Shown one piece after another: positions 39,605 to 48,599 of a DNA stretch of 54,760 nucleotides (within the stretch, counting starts at the first letter, position 1; every line of letters begins with the position of its first letter). The position numbers were made by a program, and so were the translations under genes. The notes below the pieces were generated by a model that saw nothing but the letters and a program-made list of their open reading frames with translations, searched no databases and was not told where the DNA came from. This DNA comes from an uncultured Muribaculaceae bacterium (GTDB taxonomy: Bacteria; Bacteroidota; Bacteroidia; Bacteroidales; Muribaculaceae), in NCBI GenBank assembly GCA_910578035.1, contig CAJTOB010000003.1, forward strand, positions 24,564-79,323. Reading direction: 5' to 3'.

Positions 39605-41992
39605 TTATTTATTAAGGATTATTTCTGTTCCTTTCAGGAGGGGAGAGCTGAAACTGATTGTCACCGGCTCTTCCTTGCCGGTCGACTCGATGTAGGCGAG
39701 CAGACGGCCGTGGTATGCGCGGTGTCGGTTGTCGGTATAGTCGCTCATATCGGAGTTGTTGCTGCCTTCGAGGCCGAGCAGACGTGCCGGGCCGCTTACA
39801 TGGCAGCTGATTTCGTTGTCGGCGAGTTTCACGACATTACCTTCTTCGTCGAGTACTTCGACTGTCAGATGGGCTATAGGGCTGGAGGTATCTATTCTGT
39901 CGGTATCGGAGGTGACACGCAGAGAATAGGGGCGCCCCGAGCTTGCTATGGTATAATCAGCCATCACATTGCCCTCTCCGTCGCAGCCTTCGACAGTCAG
40001 CCTGCCCGGCTCGAATGGTATATCCCAGTGTATTATGCCGGTTTCCTCATCATAGGGCTTCATTGCGCCGACTTCTTTCCCGTCGAGCAGCAAACGCGCC
40101 TGGGGAGCGTTTGTATAGCAGACAACGCGTATTTCCTGCCCCGGCTCATAGTTCCATATATCCCACGCGTCTATCGACAGCCAGTTGCCGCGCCGGGGCA
40201 CGGGGTATGTGCCGATATACGCCATCGGCTCATCGCTCCAGAGCGAAGCACGGAAGTGGCCGCGGGGCTTGGTGAAGCTGCCGAAATCGAGCAGGCCGGT
40301 GTAGAGGCCGCGCGAGGGCCAGCGGCCCGATTCGCCGAGATAGTCGGTGCCGGTCCATATGAACTGGCCGAAGATAAAATCCTTGTCGGCTACGGCGCGC
40401 CATGCCGGGTAGTCCGAGCGGTTTTCGCTGCCGTATATCACACGGTCCGGATATTTCGTATGGTCCATGTCGTAGCGGTCTTCGGTGTAGTTGTAGCCAA
40501 CCACGTCGACGGCCTCGGGATATTCTGTCTCGTTCGACATCACAACGCCGGCGAGGGCTCCTGTGACAGGGCGCGAGTCGTCGACAGCGCGGACGCATGC
40601 CGCCAGGCGTTTGGCTATCTTGCCTATACGCATTGCGTCGGGCGCCTCGGGCTTATAGCCGCCATACATCGGCTGGCTGATTTCAGCACCGTCGAGGATA
40701 GGGTGAGAGTAGGGGTCGTTGGGATAGTCGACCTCGTTGCCTATGCTCCATAGAAATATCGAGGGGTGATTGCGGTCGCGGCGCACCATATCGGTGACAT
40801 CGCGCTCTATCCACTCTTCGAAGAAGTCGAAGGTGCCGTCGAACGACGGTTCGCCCACATTCCAGCCTTTCACCCACTTGCGTTTGGGAAATTCCCATTC
40901 GTCAGAGGCTTCGTCCATCACAAGCAGACCGAGGCTGTCGCAGATTTCGTAGACCATCGGCGCCTGAGGGTTATGGCTCATGCGGATAGCGTTGACGCCT
41001 ATTTTCTTGAGGTTCATGAGGCGGCGTTCCCATACCTGGCGGGGAACAGCGGCGCCGAGCACTCCTGCGTCGTGGTGCAGACACACGCCTTTCACCTTTG
41101 TATTGACGCCATTGAGGGCAAAGCCCTTGTCGGGGGTAAAATCGAGAGTGCGTATGCCCATTTTTGTGCTTGAACCGTCTATTTTCTTGCCGTTGAGCAG
41201 CAATTCGGTGCGTAGAGTGTAGAGATACGGTTTTTCGAGGCTCCACCGCTGCGGTTTGGCGAGTTTCAGGCGGAGCACATTGTCGGCCCCGGCGTTTTTG
41301 CGAGTGGCTGTTGCAACAGACTTGCCATCGACGTTGATAATCTCGGCCTTGACAGTGAGGCCTTTGACAGGATTCTCGATAGCGATGTCTACATCTATGT
41401 CGGCGTGGCTGCCGGTCACTTTCACGGCCTTGTAGCCGACGCCCCACTGCGCTATGTGGGTCTCTGGTGCCGAAACCATATAGACATCGCGGTATATGCC
41501 CGAGCCGGTGTACCAGCGCGAGTCGGCATAGCGGCTGTGGTCTACGCGCACAGACAATACATTGTCGCCCTCTTTCAGATAGGGAGTCATGTCATAGAGG
41601 AACGACGCATATCCGTTGGGGCGTTTGCCCAGCAGATGGCCGTTGAGATAGACCTCGCTGCGGTTATAGACGCCTTCGAAATATATATAGTGTCTGGCCG
41701 CACTGTCTTCGACAGTAAAATGCTTGCGATACCAGCCTATGCCGCCCGGCAGATAGCCGGTGCAGCTTGCCAGATAGGGTGAATAAGGCTGCTCGATGCT
41801 CCAGTCGTGGGGCAACTCGAGCCGACGCCATGTAGAGTCGTTGTATGCCGGAGCAACGGCTGCCGAATCGTCGGCGAGGGAGAACAGCCAGCCGTCGTTG
41901 AATCGGCGGGCGTCGCCGAACGACACCTGGGCTTCAATGAAAGAGGCAGCCGCCGCAAGGGCGACTGCCAGTATAGAGAGTCTTTTCAGCAT
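39605..41992 (-). CDS. Glycoside hydrolase family 2 (beta-galactosidase-like)
   Basis: 795 residues. A signal peptide of about 21 residues is present without a lipobox cysteine, so the enzyme is probably periplasmic. The GH2 order is: sugar-binding domain ('RRLELPHDWSIEQPY', 'YRKHFTVED'), immunoglobulin-like domain, TIM barrel with acid/base E420 in 'WSIGNEVDYP' and nucleophile E523 in 'YGSENRSDYP', then a C-terminal Ig-like (DUF4982-type) region. GH2 members include beta-galactosidases, mannosidases and glucuronidases; with GH30 and GH43 around it, beta-galactosidase is the best guess. It is 3 bp from both neighbouring genes in the operon. Confidence 0.92.
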   Translation of the reverse strand: MLKRLSILAVALAAAASFIEAQVSFGDARRFNDGWLFSLADDSAAVAPAYNDSTWRRLELPHDWSIEQPYSPYLASCTGYLPGGIGWYRKHFTVEDSAARHYIYFEGVYNRSEVYLNGHLLGKRPNGYASFLYDMTPYLKEGDNVLSVRVDHSRYADSRWYTGSGIYRDVYMVSAPETHIAQWGVGYKAVKVTGSHADIDVDIAIENPVKGLTVKAEIINVDGKSVATATRKNAGADNVLRLKLAKPQRWSLEKPYLYTLRTELLLNGKKIDGSSTKMGIRTLDFTPDKGFALNGVNTKVKGVCLHHDAGVLGAAVPRQVWERRLMNLKKIGVNAIRMSHNPQAPMVYEICDSLGLLVMDEASDEWEFPKRKWVKGWNVGEPSFDGTFDFFEEWIERDVTDMVRRDRNHPSIFLWSIGNEVDYPNDPYSHPILDGAEISQPMYGGYKPEAPDAMRIGKIAKRLAACVRAVDDSRPVTGALAGVVMSNETEYPEAVDVVGYNYTEDRYDMDHTKYPDRVIYGSENRSDYPAWRAVADKDFIFGQFIWTGTDYLGESGRWPSRGLYTGLLDFGSFTKPRGHFRASLWSDEPMAYIGTYPVPRRGNWLSIDAWDIWNYEPGQEIRVVCYTNAPQARLLLDGKEVGAMKPYDEETGIIHWDIPFEPGRLTVEGCDGEGNVMADYTIASSGRPYSLRVTSDTDRIDTSSPIAHLTVEVLDEEGNVVKLADNEISCHVSGPARLLGLEGSNNSDMSDYTDNRHRAYHGRLLAYIESTGKEEPVTISFSSPLLKGTEIILNK

Positions 41993-41995
41993 CGT

Positions 41996-43681
41996 TTATT
42001 CAAAAGTGTAGACGATAGTCGATACGCTGTTGGGTTCAACAAATACCTTGTCGGCAGGATTGAATTTTTCGCCGAGAAGTTCTTTCTTTTCGGTGGTAGA
42101 GTAGCGGGTAACGGTCTTGAGTGTGCCGGCACCGCTGATGGTATTGTCGAGCATCACGCCCTTTGTCTTGTCGGCGTTGGTGTAGACAGCCACCACGGTC
42201 TTTCCGTCGGGCGATACATAAGCTGTGCCGCAGAAGTCCTTGCTGTCGGCGCCGGTGAGGTCTACGCGGAAGTAGCCGGGGCGAACGAAGAGACTGTAGT
42301 TGCCGAGCACCCAGAGGTTGGGGGTGGCTTCTACGGTGCCTTCGGCGGTGAAATCGTCGCTGTAGTTGCCGCCGGCGGGAGTGGTCTTGATGAGCTCGAA
42401 GCGGTTCTTCTGACCATAGCGCTCAACCGACATTGCTGTCCAGTAGCTCCACGAGGTGCAGCCGGCAACGGTGATGTCGTTGTGTATGATTTTCGACATA
42501 TAGAGAGCGATGTCGAATTCAGATACATCGTCGTATGAGCCGCCGAGTTCGGAAGGCTCTTTGTTGAGCATGGACCATTCGGTCTGCCATACGCGCAGGC
42601 CCTTGGTTGCGGCCTTGTCGGCTACTTTCTTGCGCACGTTGCGCATGTCGTTCCAGTTGTCGAATGTCCAGTAGCTGTGGCCGGCTGCTACCTTGTCTAC
42701 ATTGGCGAGGTCACCCACGTAGTGTGCCGAGCCGTTGCCCCAAAATGCTTCAATCTGGCTGTAGGTGTCGTTGGCATTGCCTTCAGTGAGGTCTGTCCAC
42801 GAAGCGGCCTCGGGAATAAGGATTTTGGTGTTTATACCAACTTTGGTGATGGCTTTGTCGAGTTCCTTGGTCAGTTTGGCAATCTGGGCGTTGTTCCAAC
42901 TACAGCCTTCCTGGCTGCTTTTACCGTCGGTACTGTTCCAGCCGTGCTGGGGCTCGTTGATAGGCGATATGTGGCTCACGTTGTAGCCTTCGCCCGAGAA
43001 GTGCTGGGCTACATTTGCCATATATTCAGCGAAGTCATCATAGCAGTCGTCACTAAGATTGGAGTCGTGCCATGTGCCGGGGTCATTGAAGCCTTTTTTG
43101 TTTTTGGTGAACTGTACCAGGGGCGAGTTGCTGAAGAGCACAAACGATTCGACGCCGTTGTTTTTGGCCTGCTGCATGAAGTAGCGCTGGCCTTCGCACT
43201 TGTTCCAATCGTAAACGCCGTCTACGAGATAGCTCTCGGCGCGATTGTTGGCGTCGATATTGCTTGCATCGCCCTGTTCGGCGGTGCCTGCGCCGAGGTT
43301 GACGCGCCACATCGACAGACCGATACCGGCGGGCTGCCCGGCAGTGCTGATATTTTTGGAGAAAAGCCAGCGGGCAAGCTGCAGGCGGTTCGAGCGCCAG
43401 TATTTGCCTATCTGGTTGGGCAGCCAGCAGTCGGAAGCGCCGAATCCTTCCATGGTCTGGAGCTTCTTGCTTGCGTCGATGGCGACTTTTTGAGTGTTGC
43501 ACGAAAAATCGGGCACAGGCGACACGATGTCGCTTGGGTCGACAGGTGTTCCCGGTTCTTCGGGCTCGTCGCCGCCCGAGCCGGTAGGACGTTTGGTCGA
43601 TTCGCCGGTCGGCTCGTCGGAACATGCCGCGAGCATGCCTGCCGCAGCTATTGCGGGGAGTATGTACTTTGCAAATTTCAT
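41996..43681 (-). CDS. GH30 glycosidase (endo-beta-1,6-galactanase-like) lipoprotein
   Basis: 561 residues from the ATG at 43681; the frame continues 23 codons upstream but that part is leader sequence. A lipobox 'GMLAAC' (C20) and an acidic, proline-rich linker (about 25-55) suggest surface display. The catalytic core has 'MEGFGASDCW', acid/base E243 in 'ISPINEPQHGWN' and nucleophile E368 in 'LRVWQTEWSML', as in GH30. Sequence style is closest to GH30 subfamily 5 endo-beta-1,6-galactanases, but subfamily is inferred. It starts a sub-operon with its own promoter-like element and an inverted repeat. Confidence 0.88.
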   Translation of the reverse strand: MKFAKYILPAIAAAGMLAACSDEPTGESTKRPTGSGGDEPEEPGTPVDPSDIVSPVPDFSCNTQKVAIDASKKLQTMEGFGASDCWLPNQIGKYWRSNRLQLARWLFSKNISTAGQPAGIGLSMWRVNLGAGTAEQGDASNIDANNRAESYLVDGVYDWNKCEGQRYFMQQAKNNGVESFVLFSNSPLVQFTKNKKGFNDPGTWHDSNLSDDCYDDFAEYMANVAQHFSGEGYNVSHISPINEPQHGWNSTDGKSSQEGCSWNNAQIAKLTKELDKAITKVGINTKILIPEAASWTDLTEGNANDTYSQIEAFWGNGSAHYVGDLANVDKVAAGHSYWTFDNWNDMRNVRKKVADKAATKGLRVWQTEWSMLNKEPSELGGSYDDVSEFDIALYMSKIIHNDITVAGCTSWSYWTAMSVERYGQKNRFELIKTTPAGGNYSDDFTAEGTVEATPNLWVLGNYSLFVRPGYFRVDLTGADSKDFCGTAYVSPDGKTVVAVYTNADKTKGVMLDNTISGAGTLKTVTRYSTTEKKELLGEKFNPADKVFVEPNSVSTIVYTFE

Positions 43682-43729
43682 GGTTTGTAAAGGAGAAATA
43701 TTTGGTTTATAAGTGAAATCAGGTAAAAT

Positions 43730-43763
43730 GTAAGGGATAATCATTCTCATAATTACCCCTTAC
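43730..43763. repeat. Inverted repeat at the start of the enzyme sub-operon
   Basis: GTAAGGGATAAT (43730-43741) and ATTACCCCTTAC (43752-43763) pair at 11 of 12 positions with a 10-nt spacer. On the minus strand it begins at the 3' end of the -7 box and covers the first transcribed bases, the position of an operator or a 5' hairpin of the message. Confidence 0.55.
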
Positions 43764-43770
43764 AAAGATA
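43763..43770 (-). promoter_or_regulatory. -7 box of the GH30-GH2-GH43 sub-operon
   Basis: TATCTTTG on the minus strand, 81 bp before the GH30 start, in the 136-bp space after the susD stop. No good -33 TTTG is present at 20 bp; a TTG at 24 bp is too far. Confidence 0.5.
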
Positions 43771-43817
43771 TTGATAAAAACTCTATTGTAAAAGCAATTA
43801 AGTATTTTTAAGTCTGA

Positions 43818-45497
43818 TTAATATCCGGGGTTCTGCACGATGGCTCCGTTTGAGCGCTGGATTTCATCGGAAGGAATCGGGTAGAGGAGGTCGCGGGGTG
43901 CTGTAAAGCGCGAACCCTTGTCGCTCGACTGGCCCTGGTTGTATTTCTCGTACATATCGGCGTTGGGGCCGAGGTTGTAGGTGACAAACGAACCGTTCGG
44001 GCCCATGATGTTTTCAATCACCTTCTTGCCGTTGCCGGCATCCCAGCGGCGGATATCGAAGAGGCGGTTCTGCTCGAAGGCGAGTTCGAGACGGCGCTCG
44101 TTGCGGATAGCGTCGCGGAGTGCTTCGCCGCTTGAGGTGACGGGAGCGAGGTTCACGCGCTCGCGCACTTCGTTGAGGGCTGTGCGGGCGTTGGCGTCGT
44201 CGTTGGTGGCGTTGCAGGCTTCGGCATAGAGCAGAAGCACGTCGGCATAGCGGAGTATACGGTGGTTCAGAGGTATTTTCTGCTTATCGTAAACTTCGGG
44301 GCGATACTGAGTCGGCACGAAGTACTTGCGGATAATACGGGCGCTCTTATGCTGCGAGGGGTCTATCACGTAGCCTTCTTCAAACACATCGTCGCCCCAG
44401 CCGAAAGCCTCTTTGTAGTCGAGGAATTTCTGGTCGTTCACGCCCATTGTGAATACAGTGGCGTTGTTGTCGATAAAGGCAGCGAAGTCGTCTTCGCCGG
44501 GAATGTCCTTGCAGCCTGTCTTGATGATAGACCAGCGGAGGCGTTCGGTGTCGCCGGCGGCGATAAAGGCGTTCTCGAGGTCGGACGAGGGAGTGCCCCA
44601 GGCCCAGCCGTCGCCTACACCGTTACGACAGCCGGTGATGACGGTGAGCGAGCTGCCGAGGGAATACTGGTTGCTATACATTGTCTGGGTTTCGAAGAGC
44701 GATTCCTCGCTGTTGTTGTGAGCTACGCTCCATACGTCGCCGAAGTTGTCGAGGAGGCGGTATTCGCCTTCGTCCATGACCTTCTTGAGGCTGATTTTGG
44801 CTTCGTCGTACTTGCCGTGGTAGACCTGTGTCTTGCCGAGCAGACCGAGAGCGGCGCCTCGTGTGGCGCGGCCCATGTCGGCGGCACCCCATTCGCTGCG
44901 CTGAGGCAGGATTTCGGCCACTTCGGCAAGTTCTTTTTCAACGAAGTCGTAAACTTCGTCGAGGGTGTTTCGGCCTATGCCTTCAGCGTTCGAGATAGGC
45001 TCGGTAATCAGGGGCACACCGCCGAAGTAGCGGGCGAGCTCGAAGTAGAAGAAGGCACGGAGGAAGCGGGCCTCGGCAACGCGGCGGGCGCGGAGAGTTT
45101 CGTCCATAGCGGCGCCGGGAATGCGGGCAATTGCGGTGTTGCAGGTGTAGATGCCCTGATAGCGGGCTCCCCAGAAGTTGGAGAGTGCGCCGTTGAGGGG
45201 CGCGGTAGGCATGAAGTAGGTCACATCCTGATAACCGTCGGTCTGGGTAGTATTGCCGTCCCAGAGATCGTCGGTTGTCAAGTCGGCCTGGAGCCATGCG
45301 TTGTATATCTGCCACCAGTCGTCTTTCGCTATTTCGAAATAGCAGCCGCCAATAAAGGAGTTCACTTCTTCCTCGTCGGCGAAATATGTGTCGAGGTTCT
45401 GGCTGCCGCGCACGTCTTCGGTGAGGAAGTCGTCGCAAGAGCTCATCGAAAGGCAGAGTGCAATCGCGGCGGCGCCGGTCAATATATGTTTTTTCAT
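43818..45497 (-). CDS. susD: SusD/RagB-like outer-membrane glycan-binding lipoprotein
   Basis: 559 residues. The lipobox is at 'LSMSSC' (C21, followed by DDFL). TPR-type helices typical for SusD are seen in 'RRVAEARFLRAFFYFELARY', followed by 'FGGVPLI', and 'ALNEVRERVNLAPV', with the conserved C-terminal part 'AIRNERRLELAFEQNRLFDI' and 'RDLLYPIPSDEIQRS'. It forms the lid over the SusC channel and binds the glycan at the cell surface. The gene follows susC by 15 bp. Confidence 0.96.
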   Translation of the reverse strand: MKKHILTGAAAIALCLSMSSCDDFLTEDVRGSQNLDTYFADEEEVNSFIGGCYFEIAKDDWWQIYNAWLQADLTTDDLWDGNTTQTDGYQDVTYFMPTAPLNGALSNFWGARYQGIYTCNTAIARIPGAAMDETLRARRVAEARFLRAFFYFELARYFGGVPLITEPISNAEGIGRNTLDEVYDFVEKELAEVAEILPQRSEWGAADMGRATRGAALGLLGKTQVYHGKYDEAKISLKKVMDEGEYRLLDNFGDVWSVAHNNSEESLFETQTMYSNQYSLGSSLTVITGCRNGVGDGWAWGTPSSDLENAFIAAGDTERLRWSIIKTGCKDIPGEDDFAAFIDNNATVFTMGVNDQKFLDYKEAFGWGDDVFEEGYVIDPSQHKSARIIRKYFVPTQYRPEVYDKQKIPLNHRILRYADVLLLYAEACNATNDDANARTALNEVRERVNLAPVTSSGEALRDAIRNERRLELAFEQNRLFDIRRWDAGNGKKVIENIMGPNGSFVTYNLGPNADMYEKYNQGQSSDKGSRFTAPRDLLYPIPSDEIQRSNGAIVQNPGY

Positions 45498-45512
45498 TAT
45501 TGAGTGCTTATA

Positions 45513-48500
45513 TTAGAATTTGATGTCGAGACCGAGAAGGAATGAGCGGGGCGACGGATAGTTGTTGTAGTCGATGCCCGTTTCGATTGCGCCGCCGTCG
45601 TAGAAGGGGCGTTCGGGGTCCATGCCGGTATATTTGGTGAGTGTGAATACGTTCTGTGCCGAAGCATAGACGCGGAGATCGAACTTCTTGGTTATGCTCT
45701 TGGGGAGAGTGTAGCCGAGAGTGAGGAGCTTGCAGCGGAAGTATGAGCCGTCTTCAACGAAGAAGTCGCTAACGCGGGTGTAGTTCTGGTTGAGGTCGTT
45801 GTAGCTCAGACGGGGATATTCGGCGTCGGGATTGCTTTCGCTCCATGTCTTGTCGAAAGTGCCGCGGAACACGTTCTGACCGCCTGCGCCCGAATAGCGG
45901 CGACGCTGAAGGTTGAAGATGTCGTTGCCGAATGTGCCGAAGAAGTTGGCTGTAAGGTCGAAGTTCTTATACCAGAAGCTCAGGTTGAGACCCATCTGCA
46001 GGTCGGGGTAGGGATTGCCGATGTATGTCTTGTCGGCATCGGTGAGCTGGCCGTCGTGGTTGCGGTCTACGAAGATGAGGTCGCCGGGCTGTGCGTCGGG
46101 CTGAATCATCTTGCCGGTTTCGTCGGTATGGTTGTAGACTTCTTCCCAGCTCTGGAAAATGCCTGCTGTCTGGTAGCCGAAGAAGCGCGAGATTTCAGTG
46201 CCGTCCTCGTTTTTGATGATGCTTTCGGCAAGCTGGTTGCCGCCGGTCCAGATGGGTCCGTCGCCGGTAAACTTGATAGCCTTGTTTTTCACGCCGGAGA
46301 GCTGCAGGCCGATGTCATAGCGGAAGTCGCCGACCTGGTCGGTGTAGTTCACGGCGAGTTCCCAGCCGCGTGCGCGCATCTTGCCGATGTTCTGCACGAT
46401 GGCGCCCTGCCATGTGGGCACACCGAGAATGAGAAGGCTCTGTTTGCCGTAGAGCATGTCGTGCGAGGTCTTCTGATAGAGGTCGAAGGTCACGTTGAGC
46501 TTGCTGTTGAAGAGCGAGAGGTCGATACCGAAGTCGATGTCTTCCACGGTCTCCCATTTGAGGTTGGGATTGCCGACAGAGCCGACGATGGTAGAGGGGT
46601 AGCGGTTCGGAGTGGAGCCGAAAACGTAGTTTACACCGTTGTTGAGGGTTGTCATGTAGGCGCCGTTGGATATGGCCTGGTTACCTACGCGGCCCCAGCC
46701 GAGGCGCACTTTGGCGTTGTTGAGCCAGTTGCGGGTGTCTTCCATGAAAGCTTCCTCGCTCAGACGCCATGCAACCGAAACCGAGGGGAATGTGCCGAAC
46801 TTGTTTCCTTTGGGGAAGCGGCTCGAGCCGTCGGAACGAACCGAAGCGGTGAGATAGTAGCGGTTGTCGTAGTTGTAGTTCACACGACCGAGGAAAGATG
46901 CCAGAGTCTGATATGAGGCGCTGCCGGAAGCGAACTGGTCGCCGGTGCCGGCCGATACTTCGTGAAGGAGGTTGCTGTTGCCGGGCACGTCCTGACGCGA
47001 GGCGTTAGCCCACCAGTCGGCGTAGCGTTCGGCGGTGAAGCCGCCCATAACGGTGAGATTATGCTTGTCGGCGAAGGTATCCATGTAGGTGATGGTGTTG
47101 TTCCATGTCCAGTTGAGTCCGTCCGAGTAGTTTCGGCCTACGGAATCATTCACGTTCTGTTCGAGAGCGTCGATTTTGAAGGCGCAGTTATAGTAGTCGT
47201 TGCGCTGATACCAGGCGTTGATACCGAACTGGGTGCGGAGTACAAGCTGCTTGATGGGCTGAATCTGAATGAAGGGGTTCATGAGGACGCTCATCTTGCT
47301 TGTGGAGTTATCCATACGTGCGAGAGAGCCTGCGGGGTTCCACTCTTGGTTGTTGTAGGAGCGCTGGTAGTTGTTCATGGGGTTTGCGGCATCCCATTCG
47401 CTTTCGGGGCGGAAAACGGGGGTTGTGGGGTCCATCGACATAGCGGCCGAGAATAGGTTGGGAGTGCTATCCCAGCTTTCATAGCTTGGTGCGATGTCGA
47501 GACCGGCTTTGAGCCATGATGTGAAGTTGTATTCGGTATTGAGACGGACGTTGATTTTATCCCAGTAACCATAGTCGAACTGCGAGTTGTTGCGGAAGTA
47601 GCCGAGCGAGAAGCTGTAGATAAACTTTTCGTTGCCGCCGCGCACGCCGAGCGAGTAGTTCTGGATAAGGGCCATGTCGTTTACCACTTCTTTCCACCAG
47701 TCGGTGCCGTCGACAGCTCCGTAGTTTTCGTAGGGGCTGTTCCAGGATGCCACGCGGCCGTCGTTGGTATAGCGCTGCTTGAATACTTTCTCATATTCGT
47801 CGGCCCAGGCCATTTTGGGCTTGTCGATGTGCTGGAAGCCTACCGAAGCCGCGAAGTCCACGCTGGTTTTGCCGGCGGCGCCTTTCTTGGTGGTGATGAT
47901 GATTACACCGTTGGAGGCGCGGGTACCGTAGATAGCCGAAGCAGAGGCGTCTTTGAGCACTTCCATGCTCTCGATATCGTTGTTGTTGAGGAAGTTGATG
48001 TTGTTGCTGTTCAGGGGCACACCGTCGACAACATAGAGAGGCGTAGAGCCGTTTACCGAGGTGATACCGCGGATGATTACCTTCGGGGTAGCGCCCGGGC
48101 CGCCGCCGCTTGCAATCTGCACACCGCTCACCTTGCCCTGGAGAGCGTCCATGGCGTTGCCGGTGGTTACTTCGGTGATGGCGTCGCCCTTCACAGTGGT
48201 GATAGAGCTGGTGAGGTCTGAGCGTTTAACCACGCCATAACCTACAACCACAACTTCGTCAAGTACGGAGGTATTTTCTTCAAGAGCCACATCGATTGTG
48301 GTGCGGCCTTTGACGGCGATTTCGGCGGGTTTGAAGCCGACGTAGTTGAACACGAGGACTGCGTCGGAGGGAACGCCCGAAATGGTATAGTTGCCGTCGA
48401 AGTCGGTGACAGCGCCGTTGTTGGCGCCCTTGAGTGTTACCGAGGCACCTATCAGGGGCTCGTTGTCGGCAGCGGATATCACAGTACCCTTGACCGTAAG

Positions 48501-48563
48501 GTTCTGTGCCATAGCCACAAGACCTATAAGAGCCGCGCACAGGAATAATAATTGTCTTTTCAT
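45513..48563 (-). CDS. susC: SusC/RagA-like TonB-dependent transporter
   Basis: 1016 residues. After the signal peptide (1-19) there is a carboxypeptidase-regulatory-like domain (about 22-96: 'VKGTVISAADNEPLIGASV', 'VTDFDGNYTISG'), the TonB-box/plug region ('LDEVVVVGYGVVKRSDLT', 'ALQGKVSGVQI', 'VDGVPLNSNNINF'), then the 22-strand barrel to the C-terminus ('SPRSFLLGLDIKF'). It imports oligosaccharides across the outer membrane using TonB energy with the SusD lid. It follows the surface lipoprotein gene by 36 bp and precedes susD by 15 bp. Confidence 0.97.
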   Translation of the reverse strand: MKRQLLFLCAALIGLVAMAQNLTVKGTVISAADNEPLIGASVTLKGANNGAVTDFDGNYTISGVPSDAVLVFNYVGFKPAEIAVKGRTTIDVALEENTSVLDEVVVVGYGVVKRSDLTSSITTVKGDAITEVTTGNAMDALQGKVSGVQIASGGGPGATPKVIIRGITSVNGSTPLYVVDGVPLNSNNINFLNNNDIESMEVLKDASASAIYGTRASNGVIIITTKKGAAGKTSVDFAASVGFQHIDKPKMAWADEYEKVFKQRYTNDGRVASWNSPYENYGAVDGTDWWKEVVNDMALIQNYSLGVRGGNEKFIYSFSLGYFRNNSQFDYGYWDKINVRLNTEYNFTSWLKAGLDIAPSYESWDSTPNLFSAAMSMDPTTPVFRPESEWDAANPMNNYQRSYNNQEWNPAGSLARMDNSTSKMSVLMNPFIQIQPIKQLVLRTQFGINAWYQRNDYYNCAFKIDALEQNVNDSVGRNYSDGLNWTWNNTITYMDTFADKHNLTVMGGFTAERYADWWANASRQDVPGNSNLLHEVSAGTGDQFASGSASYQTLASFLGRVNYNYDNRYYLTASVRSDGSSRFPKGNKFGTFPSVSVAWRLSEEAFMEDTRNWLNNAKVRLGWGRVGNQAISNGAYMTTLNNGVNYVFGSTPNRYPSTIVGSVGNPNLKWETVEDIDFGIDLSLFNSKLNVTFDLYQKTSHDMLYGKQSLLILGVPTWQGAIVQNIGKMRARGWELAVNYTDQVGDFRYDIGLQLSGVKNKAIKFTGDGPIWTGGNQLAESIIKNEDGTEISRFFGYQTAGIFQSWEEVYNHTDETGKMIQPDAQPGDLIFVDRNHDGQLTDADKTYIGNPYPDLQMGLNLSFWYKNFDLTANFFGTFGNDIFNLQRRRYSGAGGQNVFRGTFDKTWSESNPDAEYPRLSYNDLNQNYTRVSDFFVEDGSYFRCKLLTLGYTLPKSITKKFDLRVYASAQNVFTLTKYTGMDPERPFYDGGAIETGIDYNNYPSPRSFLLGLDIKF

Positions 48564-48599
48564 GAAATGGTTGATTTATATCTTGTTATCCTGTCTTGT

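Noticed and set aside
39587..40753. A 388-codon open frame on the plus strand opposite the GH2 gene
   Set aside because: It overlaps the catalytic part of the GH2 gene in antisense and has no family features.
44262..45503. A 413-codon open frame on the plus strand opposite susD
   Set aside because: Antisense shadow; no promoter or start context, and susD on the other strand is unambiguous.
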